A DNA stretch of 64,000 nt from Tanypteryx hageni (taxonomy: Eukaryota > Arthropoda > Insecta > Odonata > Petaluridae), in the NCBI GenBank assembly GCA_028673005.1, contig CM054113.1, forward strand, positions 172,096,837-172,160,836, in the 5' to 3' direction. This document shows positions 12,201 to 22,333 of the stretch, in pieces. Each line of letters opens with the position of its first letter. Within the stretch, counting starts at the first letter, position 1. The notes under the pieces are model-generated. The model was given only the letters and a program-made list of their open reading frames with translations, made no database searches and was not told the origin of the DNA. A program made the translations under genes and the position numbers.

Positions 12201-15200
12201 AACTGTAATTCGTGTCATGTCCGCACTCCATAATTTTGATATTTTACAGCAATATCGGTTGAATAATCTATCTGAAGCCGAATTTGATGATATAATCACG
12301 GCAACAAGCATATATTTAAGAAATTACTTCAAAAAATGATTTAAAAAATACTTTTTAAACGTACAAAAACATGAAACATTCACATCCATTGCCATTATAT
12401 TACACGGAGACAACTCAAAAACCTATTTTGGAGTCTAGCTCCTTGATCTCACAGATATTTTCAATTTTGAGCCACTGCACATACATTCTCAAGTTATTTA
12501 ATTTAAAATGAGTAATTTTCGCTAATTTTTCAAAATTACGTTAACTCAGCCATTATTCACCTAGAAAAAAGAGCGACTTTTACATATATAAACGTAAACG
12601 GTTCATGCTCAAAATAAATCTCCGTATCAAATCTCTCAGAGATCACACAATACCAAAAATAAACCGGTCACTAGACGCACTGCGACTCGGTTACATAGAA
12701 GCATTTCTCACGTTTCTGTAGTTAAAATATTTCACTTACAGCTTTCAGAAAGCACAAACGAACAATTCCATCGCAAGATTGTATTCTTTGCTTTTATACA
12801 GAGTAATAAAAGTATGTACATATATTCTTTTAGGATTGCGTAACGTAAAAGGAACCCAAAAAAATCCAATTACGGTAAAAAGTGATTTGAGCATGTCACG
12901 AATTAAAAGGCAATCTAACAGAATTCGTTTGTTTTTAATGAAAAATATATGCAATTCAGTTGTTTATTTCTATTACATCACCTTTTTTATGAGAATGAAT
13001 GACACTTCTATTTACATATAAATTTACGTAATTTAGGTTTACCACTGACAGCTGGCAAGGAATTAAAAAAATACCTGATAAATGTCGTGCTTATTATATT
13101 ATTCTTAGCATTAAAAAAATACCTTGGTTATAAATCGAGGAAATAAAATGCACGGCACATTGCGCATACCGAAGAAAACGCATACTCATCTCACGCCAGG
13201 CACGCAGTGTTAGTCGATATTTCGCGGGTGGTCTACCCTCAAAAGATGAAGGGACAAATATCGGGTAATGTCCGCATCTCCTTTTTTGATGGGAACTTGT
13301 GGGGAAAAAAGTGCAGGTATTACACGAGTAAATACGGTACTTCGTTTTCTTGACTTTAAATTAATATATAAAAATGTCCTATCATTATATAAGTTGCAAG
13401 ATAAAAATAGTAAAATTTCTGAAGAGTAAAAATCAACTGAGTGCTATGTTAAAAACTGTTCTTTTGGCGCAAATTCTGATAGCGCACAGATGTCTCGGAA
13501 CGCCTCTCATGCGCTAAGCGAGGCATGCCTGTATACACCTGCAAATATTCTACCAAATCAGTTTGCTCTGCCACTATGTAAACTCATGTAGAGAAATTTT
13601 GTCATTAAAATTAAGCAAAGGGTATAGTTCATCTTTATCTAAACCCTATGTCATTACAGATGCATTTTTAGTAACATTATCAGGGCCGAATAAAGAATAC
13701 CTCAGTTCCTGGAAAAATATATATCATTGAGGCCCTTATTTTCAGTAAATCAAAAGGAAAAAATGTTAATATTAACAAATTTGCACCAACACATTAGAAA
13801 AGTTAGTATAATAAAAGGAAGTACATAAATCGAAGAAAATCAATTTCTGGACCTCACATTTACTGTGCCTCCAGCATTTGAATGGCTTGATTAATTGATA
13901 GAACGGTCATACATCAGTTTTTTAATCTCAGTGAACCTTGCTAGCAGTTCTCACCTGCACCTCTAGGTAGGACCCTTGGAGAATCCTGGCCGACAAAGAC
14001 AGCAATCAACAGTGCCAAGAATATAATGATCCCGCTAATGAGGAAGACTCCATGATAGCCAAAGGCACGGAGGGCGTAGGAAGAAGATAGGGAAGCTGGA
14101 AGGAGCCCGGTTACAAAAGAAGCCTGAAGAAGACCGAGGCGGAGGGTCCTTCGCCTGCCGTCTCCCTCTGTTTCGTCCCCCACGATGCAAGTTACTGCTG
14201 TATACACGGCCACTAATCCTCCGCTGGCTCCGACGGGCAAAGACGCCAATAGAAGATATTTTGCTGGCAAAGACGGAATTGAAGACAAGATGGCGAGCAA
14301 CGAATATAGCAGGACAAACCTTTCAAAGGAAGAAACGTTTTAAATTTCACTTGAGGAACACAGATGATATAAAATATTTTCCATCAGTTTTCAGTTTTTT
14401 AATATAAGAATTTATCCTGAGTTTGATACCAAATATTCTTTACAGAGAAATGTAATACATGCTGATTCAACTAGTCAAACCTATTTATATCACTTTTTTT
14501 AATTAGACCATATCAAGTAATTTACCACATAAAACGGAGCAATTTTGCTAATTAAATTACTTCGATTTACCCGTTCAAAATGTTAACGACCAGTAAAAAT
14601 AGAAAAACGCTACAATTTAAACTAATTCCATTCAATTTCTATAAATGCATGATGCTCATATTTTAACTCAAGAAATGCTACGTTATTTACATAGGAAAAT
14701 TGCGCTGAAATGAGATTTATCCATTAACATATGGGTTTTTCATTTAGGAATGATTAATGCACCAAATTTAATAACTAAATTTAATATAACACAATAAAAC
14801 TAGATTTAAATGATCGAACGCAGAATTAGAAAAGTTTTAATAAAGATAAAAGTCGCGATATTTCTTATTGCTATAACGCGAATAAAGCTCCAAGGCTGAT
14901 AACTCGCAAAAATGACAAAAGACTGCACACGCAGAGGCGTCCGAAATCATCAGCGAGTGCTTATAAAACATAGAAGATGGATGGATTATAAAATGAATCG
15001 CATTAACGCGAACACAGGAATCGAGGAGAGAAAATTAATATGCATATAAACGTCGGTAACAATGCGAGAATGGAAAATCCCGCGTCCATACTTAATTTTA
15101 TGTGACCAAAAACAACATATCATTCCCGATAATACTTAACTGGATAAGAGATCGAATAGTTTTGGGAAAGTACTAAACCCCAACACTTAGTAATATCCTT

Positions 15201-18200
15201 TTCCTCCATTATTTGATGAGGTGATTTATGTTTTTAAACCTTTGCGCGGTTTCCTTTCGCCACGCAGTATTTTATTTAATAATAAAAGAAACACTTCACA
15301 AAACAGGAAGTGGTGCGAATATTTAGCGATTTAATTTCTTATCGTTGGCGAATATGCATTCATAAGGATCCGGAAGCGGTTGTACTTCCCTCCAACGGCA
15401 TCCTTCAAAAAACGTTATCATGTAGTTCTCGTAGACGGCTAGCTTATCGAATATATTCTAATAATATCGTAATTGCTGATTGTTTTAACCGAATCTAAAC
15501 GGATACGCAAGTCATAGTAGGCGCCAATTTTCCCGTTTCTTTTGCATCCAGAAATTCCAAGAGGATGTAGGGGGGTACATGTATATTTAAAACCCCTTCT
15601 TAAAAGGGGTGTTTTTACTGGGGGAAAATTAATATATACCATGTGATTCCTGCAAAGAATACGGAAATTCTGCTAAAAGAGTTGTTACGTTTTATCTCAC
15701 AGAACCAAGGAGTCTCACAGAGTTTAAATTGGGTGGGATTGCCACGCGCCCCTTCACCTGTCGTACTTAAATAACAAAGATACATTGGTAGTACAGTAAT
15801 TCACCACTAATCGACTTTTAGGAGAGAATAATTTATCTCGACCTTAATCTCCTGACAGCCATTGTGATTCCTAAATACAGTAATCCCTCCATAATCGCGA
15901 AAAACCGCGAGTATAGATACTAAAATTTTATGAGAAAAATAGAGTAAGGGTAATGACATTTTCTCTACTTTCGCACTTTTCTCAGAACTCGATTCACCTC
16001 CTTTACGTATTTTGGGCCATAGTTCTGCACGTAAGCGCAAAAAGACCGCAGAAATTACGATTATCGTATTAGCCCGAATATAATGCGACCCCAAGTATTT
16101 TGAAAGAAATTTTAGAAAAAGACGAAAAAAACATTTAATTTTCTCTATTTTACACATTTAGATTATCTGTAAACTCATGAATTATGTACTAAAGGGGGGT
16201 AATGTGACGTCACGTTTAGGCGGTCCTCGTTTTCTAACGTTGAGTGTCGCGACCCTGCGTGATTTTGTGCTGCGATTTGACGTTGATCATTTTCAAGTCT
16301 CCTCAGACCCCTACCGAGTATATTTGTACATATCTATTGAAAGCTTATGGCACCTAAATGCGCGAAGAGTCACGTGATGTAGGGGAAGGTGGCTGTGGAG
16401 GGGAAAAGCTTAAGTGGAAGGTGGCTGTGGAGAATGAGTGATTAGCCCATGCGTATATACCCTCAACCCCGCGTAGCTCACTTTCGAGAATGGACTCTTC
16501 CTGAATTCGTGTTTGTGCGCAGGTGCCATAAGCTTTCAATAGATCTGTACAATGTAGCATCGTAATATGAACGCCCAATTCACTTACAACATAGCAATTA
16601 TAAAAAGACGCGCTGAAACACGCGTCATGAAACGCGCCAATACGCCGTTATTTTTTTAAAGCTATAAGTACTCGAATATAGTGCTAATGCGACTTTTAAA
16701 GGTACATATTGAAGAAAAATACATCGCAATATATTCGGGTCAATACGGTAATTACATACGTGAGAACAGAGAGAGAGACAAAGTCTTACTGTGTGCTGAT
16801 GTGAGTGTATGTATTTCATCATGTTGAAATCGCACTTAACACTTCAGGCATCTTCCGCATGAAGCACAGCGTCGCTTTTGTAGTATGTTTGCACTATGCA
16901 TTAATGTTGTTGTCGAGAGGAAATCGCGCTACGTTTCAAGGGTTTTAACGAACGAGCAGTACGAATAAGTGAACTTTACTTTATGCGGACATTGAAAATG
17001 GCTACAATGCAGTAAAACCTTGTAAAACGCGGGTTCCCCCTACGCGGTGAAATAAATGCGAGGTATATTTACTAAACACGCATAAAATTAAACTATACGG
17101 AGTCCTGAATTGGGCGCGTGACACATTTTACCTATGCATATCACGTGTGAAATTTACACGTGATTTTTCCAATAAGGCGTTGAATTTGTGCAGCGCGGCT
17201 TTGTCCAACGTGGCCTTTTCCAAGAAAGTAACCCCCGCGTTGCGTAAGGGACCACTGTTATGTCTGCGCGAATAAGAGAAACGACTAATATGAAACCCGC
17301 GAAAATGAAGGGATTGTAGTAGTACATATTTCGCTATCAAATATGCCATCTTCAGGAGAACAATGAATATTAATGCAGTGGTTTGGTAATATGCCATTAT
17401 TTTAAAAGCATCTCTTATTTATCAGCAGGGAATAGATATATTTTTCTGGTTAAAAATAAAATCGCAGTCGGGAGGGTAGTTATCGGGTTTTAATGAAAGA
17501 AAAGCAATTACATTTTTCGGGTTAAATCGGGTTTAAAATAAATAAAATGTTTAACCGGTACACGTTATATTATACACGAATTATAAACGTTATATATTTT
17601 TGGACCTGAAATGATTACACATGTAAACTGGTAACACAACAAGAAGTCCACACCAGGACTAATGCTGGCTGGTTTCCCGAATTGATTACTTATATTGACA
17701 TGAAATATCAGTATGTGTTGGCCATTCCAAGGAATTATCATACTTGTAGTTGATAATTTATCAATGATAAAGAAAAATAGGAAAATAAATTAATACAGCA
17801 TTATCAGGTTCAACATACTAAAAGCAATGTCAAAATCTCTTTCTGACATTATATTTTGGATGTATTTTTTAAATAAACGAATTAAATAAATGTTATTTTT
17901 TAAACGCTAATATGTACGGATCAACTATTCATTGCTGAAGGCTAGTCGAATGGAAAAGAATATAACACATTTGTTCACTCATTTATGCTCAAACCGAGTT
18001 CGGTAATAATCATCTCCATGGCAACAATCCGATAAAATGCGATTTAAAACGCAAAAACTCTAAGTTTTAGTAGTAGATATCACCATTTTAAGATATTTTA
18101 TCTGCACGATGGATTTAAGACTTCCTATGTAAAACAAATAGAGAAAAAACATTCCTGGAATCGAACTCGGAACTTCAATCTTTGCTAAATAAAATATAGC

Positions 18201-19173
18201 CCGAAGGTGGGCCCTGGCAGCACGAGCATTATACCAAGTTTCATGAAAATCGATCCATTGATGCAAAAGCACACATACACGACCATTTCATAAGGCTCTG
18301 TTTCCTTTGGAAACCAGCCTAACAATGTCTGAAAGTGTTGCTGATTGTTGCCGCTATTTAATCATCCTAAAAACAGCGAAAAATGCGATCTTGTGTCGTG
18401 TGGGGTGTAAATGAAATTCCATATCTGTGATATAGTCAAACGATAAAGCTATATGCTTTAGAGAAACTTTTCGTCCGTCTTCTGCCCCGTGAGATGTAAC
18501 CTCTCAATGAATTAATGACGTATCCATTTCTGTCAATAACTCTGCTTCTTTTAAATACCTAGTTATAATTAAGTGATAAACACGAGATTTTAAATTTATA
18601 TTAAATGTAGACGTGAGTTGAAATTGAAAAGCGTTTGCATATTAAAATTGTGTCCGAAAGTTCAAAGCACCTGGTTTAATATTAATTGTTTTATTACTAG
18701 TGTAGCATTTTCGGATTTATTCGGGTTTGCCCAAATTTTTAACAATCGAATCAGGAGGTAAAAAAACGAGCAAAATCGGGCTTAACCCGAAAAATATATT
18801 CCGTAATTATCAGTCATGAAACCAATTATCCGAATAGATACTACAATTTTAGTCCGTCAGTATGACGGGGACGAAAATTGTGTTATTATCCAATTTTATG
18901 AACCCAATCTTATTATTCGATTTGATTTTAAATGTTGTAATCGCTCATTTATTTCCCGGAAGACAAAATACATAAATCAATTATGCAATGACGTTTCTGT
19001 GTATGATTATTTTCGTTGCTACAACAAATAGCCTGCAAAAATCCTACCTTCTTTCAAAAGGGAAGCGCTGAATTCCGGTGAGTAAAAAAGTTTAATTCTC
19101 CTTCATGCACCTACTGCGTTTCATAAGAGAAGAGGAGCATAAATTGACACGAATGAAAACTAAACCGAAGAAA

Positions 19174-19249
<76 letters not shown>

Positions 19250-20877
19250 GAGCAGTTTTAACTTTATAAATATTCTAAACATATAAATCAACATAGGTTA
19301 AACCAAATTTCAACTTAGCGGAGGGTTAAATTATATACTAAAATGCTGATGAACAAATAATAGTAACAATGTTGTAATCGCCCTTTTATGTTAACTAATG
19401 ATACAATACATCAATTAATACAGAAAAATATTATGCAAATGAGCTGGGTTTCTAGAGTTTGTTTGTTTTCGTTGCAACAACAAACGGTTAGGCCAGGACA
19501 AAAATACAGAAGTAGGCTTTTATGTATAGTACTAGATGAATTAGCCCGTTTAAAACGGGCTTTGTAATGAAACAATATTTTTAAAATTAGACCACATTGG
19601 TTGCTGTAGGGACCTTTCATGAAAGTTTCTTATGTTATTAGCTCCTAGTACGTGATCATAACAAATCTGCCAAATTTGAATGAACTGGCTGAAGGAACGG
19701 CTGAGATATTGAGCGTCTTATGGGAGATTGAAATCACCCTCTGGAGCCGAGTCCGGGACCTTTTTTGAATTTTTTTTATGTCATTCGTTATTGGTACGTG
19801 ATCATAGCAATCCTACCAAATTAGGTTGAACTGGCTGAAGAAACGGATGAGATACTGAGCGTTACGGACAGAATGACCAAGTGACCAAGTGACCAAGAGA
19901 ATAAGGGTTTTGTTATTAACTGATATATTGTAAACACGAACATAATTTCGTCGGATATCAAATATAATGCGTAAATGATTGAATTGATTGATTTTCCGTT
20001 TCTAGAAATTGTCAATATTTTTTACAATTTTGAACATTCTCTAGTAATTTTCAAAGTGCCTTTCATTCAGTCGGTTCTAAACGTCTGAACGTCGGTGCCG
20101 CGCTAAAGAACAGATGACACAATAAAATTTCAATTTCGAGATATGAAAACGTTTCTACTCTTTACAACCAGCCGAGCACTGCTTTAGGGTTATTTTGGGT
20201 CAGTGATATGCAAAATACGGCCCGCTTAACAGACAATTTCATAATTTTAACTCTTACAATCTTCAAGGAGAAGAATGCTGAAGATAAAACGCGCAGACAG
20301 GATGAAAAACGAGCAAGTGCTAATAAAAGTAGGAGAGAAGCGAGTTTCAGCCGATAGATGACTTGGAAGGGAAAGGAAGCTATCAAAGTCATGAAGATTA
20401 CGCAAAGGAGAAGTACGTGGAGTACGGACAGACTGCCCATGATGACGAATCTTCGAGACACCGAAAATTCGAGTTACTCAGGTTCGACAATGATTCGCGG
20501 CTAATTAATTCGTTCTGCATCGGTCGTACATCAGCGACATCTCACCCTGCCAGGGGGAAGACGAGAAGAGGCTTTCTGCGTCTGGTGCGGTCGCTCCACG
20601 GCCCGATCCAGAAGGCCGCAAAGGCAGGGAACAGAGTCTCTATGAGACTCTTCCCCATCAGCAGCACCGCCGCTTTTGGCTGGACCAGTTGCTCCGCCCC
20701 AGGGTGCTCTGGGAGCGAACCGCACCAATCGTCCGGCAGGTCCGGCATCCCCTCGCACACTTTCCGAAGGAAGAGATCTTGCAAAGGCGCATCGGACAAC
20801 ACGGACGCAAAGGAAGTTAGGAGCAGAATCGGCTCGGTGTAAAACGTTTGAAAATATCTCCTAACTTCCAACGGCAT
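3238..20877 (-). CDS. SLC46-family MFS transporter (proton-coupled folate transporter-like), seven coding exons
   Basis: Predicted plasma- or endolysosomal-membrane solute carrier related to SLC46A1/PCFT and SLC46A3; known family substrates include folates and small metabolites, and the substrate here cannot be told. Exons join 20877-20546, 14319-13955, 9590-9462, 8952-8851, 4644-4507, 4086-4003, 3398-3242, with phases 2,1,1,1,1,1 and every intron GT-AG. The product is about 436 residues, normal for the family. Exon 1 has an ATG with A at -3, TM1, an extracellular loop with cysteines, TM2 and the MFS A-loop GPWSDRTRRRKP at residues 92-103. Later exons carry the SLC46 hallmarks YLLLASLP, SGG, RTLRLGLLQ, GYHGVF, FQTVFKKRPKG, the FVREKFGW block, GGASSPISRSILSK and ALTPLAAAPLY. 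Introns of 0.4-6.2 kb hold many transposons. Which paralogue it is cannot be settled; no internal stop or frameshift was seen. Confidence 0.85.
3242..3398 (-). CDS. SLC46-like gene, exon 7 (TM11-TM12)
   Basis: 157 bases between TTTGCAG (acceptor) and GTAAGG (donor). It encodes GKVFSLTASLEALTPLAAAP through LLSAAIFLVDCILIT, matching the last two TM helices of SLC46 proteins. The donor overlaps an in-frame stop: unspliced, the frame reads Thr then TAA at 3240-3238, so this may be either the last exon or the penultimate one. Confidence 0.85.
4003..4086 (-). CDS. SLC46-like gene, exon 6 (TM9-TM10 loop)
   Basis: 84 bases, acceptor CTTTAG, donor GTAATT. Encodes SLLSVFGGASSPISRSILSK followed by SVPQEDLG, the conserved GG-S-P-R-L-SK-VP-LG segment before TM11 of MFS drug/folate transporters. 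Phase 1 in and out. Confidence 0.85.
   Translation of the reverse strand, partial: AVYYQYLVGPPLQYHVRYFQKVSHRRI
4507..4644 (-). CDS. SLC46-like gene, exon 5 (TM7 end to TM9)
   Basis: 138 bases, acceptor TTACAG, donor GTAAGT. Encodes GTIFGVVVLSHKLKIPDAPL and TAFIYLTKVVSSVVKAFAFQ PWMIYC, hydrophobic helices in the expected order. Phase 1 at both ends, fitting its neighbours. Confidence 0.85.
5763..6050 (+). repeat. tRNA-derived SINE, copy 1
   Basis: The head GATGGTGTAGTGCTTAGG resembles a tRNA A box and GGCACAAATCC a B box about 60 bp further on. The body contains CCTTCGGAAGGACGTTAAG and GGCACCGGGTTTCTC. The body recurs in reverse orientation at 36790-37085, which shows it is a dispersed repeat. 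It sits in the 4.2-kb intron of the SLC46-like gene. A 99-codon ORF over it is not a gene. Confidence 0.6.
6500..7485 (+). repeat. Dispersed repeat A, copy 1
   Basis: Starts near GTCTGTCTATCCGCAAG and contains the diagnostic blocks GGGTTCGACTCCAG (B-box-like), CCCATAAGATAACTCATAAAA and a cytosine-poor 3' part. The same blocks recur at 26930-27270, 29460-29990, 30320-31650 and, reversed, at 38480-38890. Coding potential is absent. It may be a Helitron- or SINE-related non-autonomous family; the ends were not defined. Confidence 0.45.
7476..8151 (-). pseudogene. piggyBac transposase relic (PGBD-like), copy A
   Basis: Minus-strand pieces from 8151 to 7476 follow the order of PGBD2/3-like transposases: an acidic N-terminal segment (LNEGDIVIIHPEVNDLSNEE), GEQMVPYFVWHSCKMFIKGK, then FKLWCFASSSAYLFQF, NPGNHVIYFSNFFMSY and finally GFCDFAFDKDKEMFILHWND. 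Frameshifts separate the blocks and the middle of the catalytic domain is deleted between residues near 8000 and 7900. It lies in the large SLC46 intron. Confidence 0.75.
8851..8952 (-). CDS. SLC46-like gene, exon 4 (FVREKFGW block, TM7)
   Basis: 102 bases, acceptor CATCAG, donor GTAAGT. Encodes ESSLTYMFVREKFGWTIKEF then a hydrophobic run. The GE-Y-F-R-KFGW signature after the cytoplasmic loop is diagnostic of SLC46/PCFT proteins. Phase 1 on both sides. Confidence 0.87.
9462..9590 (-). CDS. SLC46-like gene, exon 3 (central loop and start of C-terminal half)
   Basis: 129 bases, acceptor TTTCCTAACAG, donor GTACCA. Encodes TVFDMSLAKEMFQTVFKKRP then KGQHWCVILCTVSLASSIVT, corresponding to the family's cytoplasmic loop ending in F-vvfrkR and the start of TM7's neighbourhood. 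The non-consensus GTACCA donor is weak, but both phases fit exactly. Confidence 0.83.
10255..10700. other. Unassigned unique-looking segment with GA-rich end
   Basis: Higher-GC stretch containing overlapping ORFs of 60-80 codons on both strands, none with a recognisable domain, followed by a GAGAGA tract at 10626-10652. It begins with TTCAAAAAGTCTGTGCACTT, which resembles a mariner-type end, but no partner end was found. Confidence 0.25.
11006..11261. mobile_element. Short non-autonomous hAT MITE
   Basis: Ends CAGTGTTTCTCAATCAGTGG at left and, reverse-complemented, CAGAGGTTCTCAACCTTTTG at right: typical hAT terminal inverted repeats. The 8 bp just outside are ATCTAGTG and ATCTTGTG (7 of 8 identical), the expected hAT target-site duplication. 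Length 256 bp, no coding sequence. It lies in the 4.4-kb SLC46 intron. Confidence 0.75.
11356..13531. mobile_element. Tigger/pogo-like non-autonomous element with a second element inside
   Basis: Left end CAGATACGCCTCGTTTAGCG and right end (reverse complement) CAGGCATGCCTCGCTTAGCG form inverted termini much like those of Tigger elements; the right end is preceded by TA. Removing the nested element at 12124-13337 leaves about 960 bp without transposase sequence. Confidence 0.65.
12124..13337. mobile_element. Nested TA-flanked TIR element (pogo-like)
   Basis: Termini CCGTATTAACTCGTTTAATA and, from the right end, CCGTATTTACTCGTGTAATA match at 24 of the first 27 positions, and both ends are flanked by TA. 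Length 1,214 bp. ORFs inside are under 81 codons and show no transposase. Terminal sequence is of the same type as the element at 16064-16748. Confidence 0.7.
13955..14319 (-). CDS. SLC46-like gene, exon 2 (TM3-TM6)
   Basis: 365 bases, acceptor TTTGAAAG, donor GTGAGA. Encodes FVLLYSLLAILSSIPSLPAK, YLLLASLPVGASGGLVAVYT, the RTLRLGLLQ segment and GYHGVFLISGIIIFLALLI, i.e. helices 3-6 of the N-terminal MFS half in the order typical for SLC46. Joined to exon 1 in phase 2, giving LAG-FVLLY with no gap. Confidence 0.87.
15886..15925 (+). repeat. Single pogo-like terminus
   Basis: TA followed by CAGTAATCCCTCCATAATCG and a CGCGAAAAACCGCG block, a pattern seen at pogo/Tigger ends. No matching inverted end was located, so the element is probably truncated by the neighbouring insertion at 16064. 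Confidence 0.4.
16064..16748. mobile_element. Pogo-like TIR element interrupted by a MITE
   Basis: Left end TCGTATTAGCCCGAATATAA and right end (reverse complement) CCGTATTGACCCGAATATAT are matched inverted repeats beside TA dinucleotides. The interior is split by the 219-bp MITE at 16329-16547. No transposase sequence remains. Confidence 0.65.
16329..16547 (+). mobile_element. 219-bp TA-flanked MITE, copy 1
   Basis: Inverted ends CAKATCTATTGAAAGCTTAT and continuing GGCACCT, each next to TA. The interior contains CACGTGATGTAGGGGAAGGT and GCGTATATACCCTCA. A reversed copy with the same ends lies at 36411-36633, so the borders can be set to the base. Confidence 0.85.
17010..17257. mobile_element. 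Candidate 248-bp MITE
   Basis: Left CAGTAAAACCTTGTAAAACG and right (reverse complement) CAGTGGTCCCTTACGCAACG are imperfect inverted repeats, both continuing into CGGG. No clear target duplication is seen, so the call is weaker than for the other MITEs. Confidence 0.45.
17432..18806. mobile_element. Weak candidate TIR element
   Basis: GATATATTTTTCTGGTTAA at the left resembles GAATATATTTTTCGGGTTAA read inward from the right. CGGGTT and AACCCG motifs repeat near both ends. No coding sequence or target duplication supports it. Confidence 0.25.
18060..18300 (-). repeat. Repeat with tRNA-like A and B boxes
   Basis: On the minus strand a TTGGTATAATGCTCGTGCTG segment is followed 60 bp later by GAGTTCGATTCCAGG, which fits the RNA polymerase III B box. 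The spacing and lack of acceptor stem argue for a decayed tRNA-derived SINE and not a working tRNA gene. Confidence 0.35.
19174..19246. repeat. (AT)n microsatellite
   Basis: About 36 uninterrupted TA units between GAAAGAA and AATGAGC. It lies in the 6.2-kb SLC46 intron. Likely length-polymorphic. Confidence 0.97.
19610..19890 (+). repeat. Two direct copies of a ~165-bp repeat unit
   Basis: The block GTACGTGATCATA, CCAAATT, GAACTGGCTGAAG, AACGG-TGAGATA-TGAGCGT appears at 19648-19711 and again at 19796-19861. The second copy ends in three ACCAAGTG units. Upstream at 19537-19562 is a hairpin GCCCGTTTAAAACGGGC that also marks other repeats in this window. Confidence 0.6.
20288..20450 (+). pseudogene. 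RTE-like LINE 3' fragment with internal deletion
   Basis: GACAGGATGAAAAACGA, TAGGAGAGAAGCGA, GACTTGGAAGGGAAAG and GTACGGACAGACTGCCCATG align in order with the 3' end of the LINE at 39467-40132, with at least two deletions. It lies in SLC46 intron 1, in the opposite orientation to the gene. Confidence 0.65.
20546..20877 (-). CDS. SLC46-like gene, exon 1 with start codon
   Basis: ATG at 20877-20875 in the context AAC-ATG-C. Encodes 110 residues plus two bases, ending at a GTGAGA donor: TEPILLLTSFASVL (TM1), a loop with KVC and WC, KAAVLLMGKSLIETLFPAFA (TM2) and GPWSDRTRRRKP. The frame stays open upstream to a TATACAG acceptor at 20904-20910, so the start could lie in an earlier exon; the chosen ATG gives a normal family N-terminus. 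Confidence 0.85.
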
Positions 20878-21903
20878 GTTTTTAACATGGAGATCTGCCC
20901 CTGTATAATTAAACGAACATACACATTTAAAAAATCATCGCAATATAATAGAAAAAAACATGGTTACAAAACACATCAGAATAAAAAAATCGATGAATTA
21001 CTACAGCAAACCATCACATAGTAATTGGAAAATCTATTTTAATAAAACAGCTTTATAGGAGTTACCCGTCCAATTTCATTTGGTATAATAATTAGGATTA
21101 AGAGGAAAATTAAAGATTTCCATTCTGACTTTCCTAATCATGACCGATTCACCGAAAGGACGGTTCCCATTAACTAATGAAGTACGTATTATAAAGTAGG
21201 GAGAAAACTGGAGCCCTCAGCAGGGTCGTCCCTGGGGTGGGGCGATAAAGGCCAACCGCCGCGGACCACGTGCTTTGACATCGCGGGAAGGAATATCTTA
21301 TTTTCAATTTGTTGGTTAAGGTGAAGGGACTTAGCACAGGCCGGGTTACACTTGAACCTGCATCCCCTTAGGGACGACCCTGGCCGCAGATTGAGTTACG
21401 TTATGAGGACAGGGTGTCTCGCGTGCTAAGGAAGAAGGGCCCATGCACGAAATACTACGCCTCTTCGTTTGTAATGAGGCAGGACAGAATTTTATCCACC
21501 TCTCCTGCCCTTTGCATACTGCCATGAGCCATTCTAGCGTTATGTGGACTGTCATAGCATAAGCTTCTGAGAGCATCAAAAAGCAATCTTATATTCAAAC
21601 TAAATTGTTATAAATTAATAACAAGTGGTAAAAATTAACTATTTTTTTATCATTTTGAATTTAAATATTCATTCTTAAAATTTTCTTCGTTTTATACTGC
21701 TACAAACAACCTCAAGTCTCTATCCCTTTTCATATTTTATAACATTAACTTTTTCTCCATTTTAGTGCCTCCTTTAAACAACTATTTCAGTACGACAGCG
21801 AAAGTGATTTATTTGCTACTTAAGCTGCTTTTAAGCAGTTATGTAGTTTGTTATGAATGGAAGTCTCGGCAAACAAACAAATATAATTCAATTTTGTTAG
21901 AAA

Positions 21904-22020
21904 TATAGTAGTCCCTCGCCAATCGCGGGGGTTGCGTTTCTGGAAAACACCGCGGTTGGTAAAACCGCGGTTGTTAAAACTCAGGGCTTATGGGAAATGG
22001 GAAGTTAGGGGAACCTAGTT
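21904..22020 (+). repeat. Single pogo/Tigger-like terminus
   Basis: AGTAGTCCCTCGCCAATCGC followed by CGCGGTTGGTAAAACCGCGG is the hallmark of pogo-like ends. No partner end or transposase follows before the tandem repeat at 22334. Confidence 0.5.
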
Positions 22021-22333
22021 CCAAGGCTAGTATAGAGGAGGTCTAGAAAAAACAAAGATTAAAAATGGACACCTGTACCTCCAATTAATTTTTATTAATA
22101 AAACTTAAATTAAAAACACCTTATAAACTAAATACAAATGAACTCGTCACAAGAGCCTGGGCCGAACAACGCCACCTGGCCCGCATAGTTCCGTTATCAA
22201 TATCATAAGGAAAAAAGGGAAGAATGGAAGATGTTCATGATGATCAAAAGTAAAGGTGCTGTTTCCCAATTAAGATGTTAACTATGGATTTCTCATTTTA
22301 CTGGCTCATTAAATCATGAGTAAAAAAATCTGA

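Noticed and set aside
18060..18300. A tRNA gene on the minus strand
   Set aside because: A B box and a weak A box are present but acceptor-stem pairing and normal spacing are absent; more likely a SINE relic.
20363..20842. 159-codon plus-strand ORF as a gene
   Set aside because: Most of it is the antisense of SLC46 exon 1 and the rest is a LINE fragment; the minus-strand reading has clear family motifs.
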